Under the pieces are notes generated by a model that was given only the letters and a program-made list of their open reading frames with translations, ran no database searches and was not told where the DNA came from. 6,495 nucleotides of DNA from NCBI GenBank assembly GCA_045531495.1, contig JAZSED010000128.1:1-6495 (forward strand), in the 5' to 3' direction. The DNA is from URNF01 sp045531495. Its GTDB lineage: Bacteria; Bacillota; Clostridia; Oscillospirales; Acutalibacteraceae. The translations under genes were made by a program, and so were the position numbers. This document shows, piece by piece, positions 5,834 through 6,495 of this stretch (positions are counted from its first letter, which is position 1; every line of letters begins with the position of its first letter).

Positions 5834-6495
5834 ATGCAGTATTTTCTCGCAGTAGATATCGGCGCCTCTTCCGGCAGACACATTTTGTCCCATATCGAAG
5901 ACGGCAAGCTGGTATTAGAAGAAATCCACCGTTTTGAAAACGGTTTTGAAAAGAAAAACGGTCATCTTTGCTGGGATATTGACCACCTGTTCGATGAAAT
6001 CGTGGAGGGTATGAAAAAATGCCGCGAAATCGGCAAAATTCCTACTTCCATCGGTATCGACACGTGGGGCGTAGACTTTGTTTTGTTGGACAAAGACGGC
6101 AACCGTCTTGGCGATGCGGTGAGCTACCGCGACAGCCGTACCAAAGGTATGGATGCGCTTGTCGAAAAAATTATTCCGTTGGATAAATTGTATGCCCGTA
6201 CGGGTATTCAAAAGCAACCGTACAACACCATCTATCAGTTGATGAGTGTAAAGCAGGAAACCCCCGACCTTCTCAATGAAGCGGACACCCTGCTGTTTGT
6301 GCCCGAATATCTGACCTACCGCTTGAGCGGTCAAAAGGTAAGTGAGTATACCAACGCCACCACGGGGCAGCTTATCAACCTTGAGACCAAGGATTGGGAC
6401 TACGAACTGCTGGATATGTGCGGTTATCCGCGCCATTTGTTCCAACCGTTAGTCAAGCCCGGCACCAAGGTGGGCAACCTGCTCCCCGCTATCCG
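5834..6495 (+). CDS. rhaB: L-rhamnulokinase, 5' part (cut by the window edge)
   Basis: The first 220 residues of a FGGY-family sugar kinase that phosphorylates L-rhamnulose to L-rhamnulose 1-phosphate with ATP, the middle step between RhaA and RhaD. Translation from the ATG at 5834 gives FLAVDIGASSGRHIL (4-18, the first phosphate-binding motif), GIDTWGVDFVLLD (74-86), YRDSRT (98-103), TGIQKQPYNTIYQL (123-136), and EYTNATTGQL (171-180), all typical of RhaB rather than xylulo- or glycerol kinases. The frame is open to the window end; the catalytic Asp and the second ATPase domain lie outside (about 480-490 residues are usual). GGAGG (5822-5826) stands 7 nt before the start and the gap to rhaD is 16 nt, so it is the third gene of the operon. 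Confidence 0.96.
   Translation, partial: MQYFLAVDIGASSGRHILSHIEDGKLVLEEIHRFENGFEKKNGHLCWDIDHLFDEIVEGMKKCREIGKIPTSIGIDTWGVDFVLLDKDGNRLGDAVSYRDSRTKGMDALVEKIIPLDKLYARTGIQKQPYNTIYQLMSVKQETPDLLNEADTLLFVPEYLTYRLSGQKVSEYTNATTGQLINLETKDWDYELLDMCGYPRHLFQPLVKPGTKVGNLLPAI

Noticed and set aside
5915..6445. A 176-codon open frame on the minus strand
   Set aside because: It lies antisense inside rhaB, which is clearly conserved; its translation resembles no family and it has no ribosome binding site.

Overview
The window looks like a piece of a Bacillota chromosome, most likely an anaerobic clostridial (gut-type) bacterium. This is inferred from three things: a split CpsC/CpsD-type polysaccharide modulator and tyrosine kinase instead of the fused Wzc form, strong AGGAGG-type ribosome binding sites before most genes, and compact leaders with sigma-A-like promoters. 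No rRNA, tRNA, mobile element or CRISPR array is visible. No stretch longer than about 150 bases lacks a gene, and I cannot name a genus.

Left part (minus strand, 1-1592). A two-gene transcription unit encodes a Wzz/CpsC-like membrane modulator (854-1519) and a CpsD/CapB-like bacterial tyrosine (BY) kinase (124-837). It runs from a consensus promoter (TTGACA, 17 bp, TATAAT; 1564-1592) to a perfect 10-bp hairpin terminator (83-113). Downstream, the first seven codons of another minus-strand gene may begin at the window edge. CpsC and CpsD normally act together to control chain length or export of a surface polysaccharide.

Middle (plus strand, 1609-3694). Divergent from cpsCD, a second promoter (TTTACA, 17 bp, TGGTATACT) drives azlC, azlD and an AraC-family regulator. 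These are tightly packed: azlC and azlD overlap by 8 nt, and the azlD stop abuts the regulator's ribosome binding site. A perfect 6-bp dyad (ACCTCT-N8-AGAGGT, 1609-1628) lies across the -35 box of this promoter and is the best operator candidate in the window. AzlCD is a branched-chain amino acid exporter. The unit ends at a 12-bp hairpin whose loop holds the regulator's stop codon.

Right part (plus strand, 3686-6495). A promoter partly overlapping that terminator precedes rhaA (L-rhamnose isomerase), rhaD (L-rhamnulose-1-phosphate aldolase) and rhaB (L-rhamnulokinase, cut by the window edge). Together they make the classical phosphorylated route from L-rhamnose to dihydroxyacetone phosphate and L-lactaldehyde. 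The order is A-D-B rather than the enterobacterial B-A-D. The AraC-type regulator just upstream is a plausible rhamnose sensor, but it appears to be transcribed with azlCD, so its target is open.

The coding content is of known families. I see no strong evidence for an undescribed biological system. The points most worth a second look are regulatory: the divergent control region with its dyad, the terminator-promoter overlap before rhaA, and the assignment of the AraC regulator.
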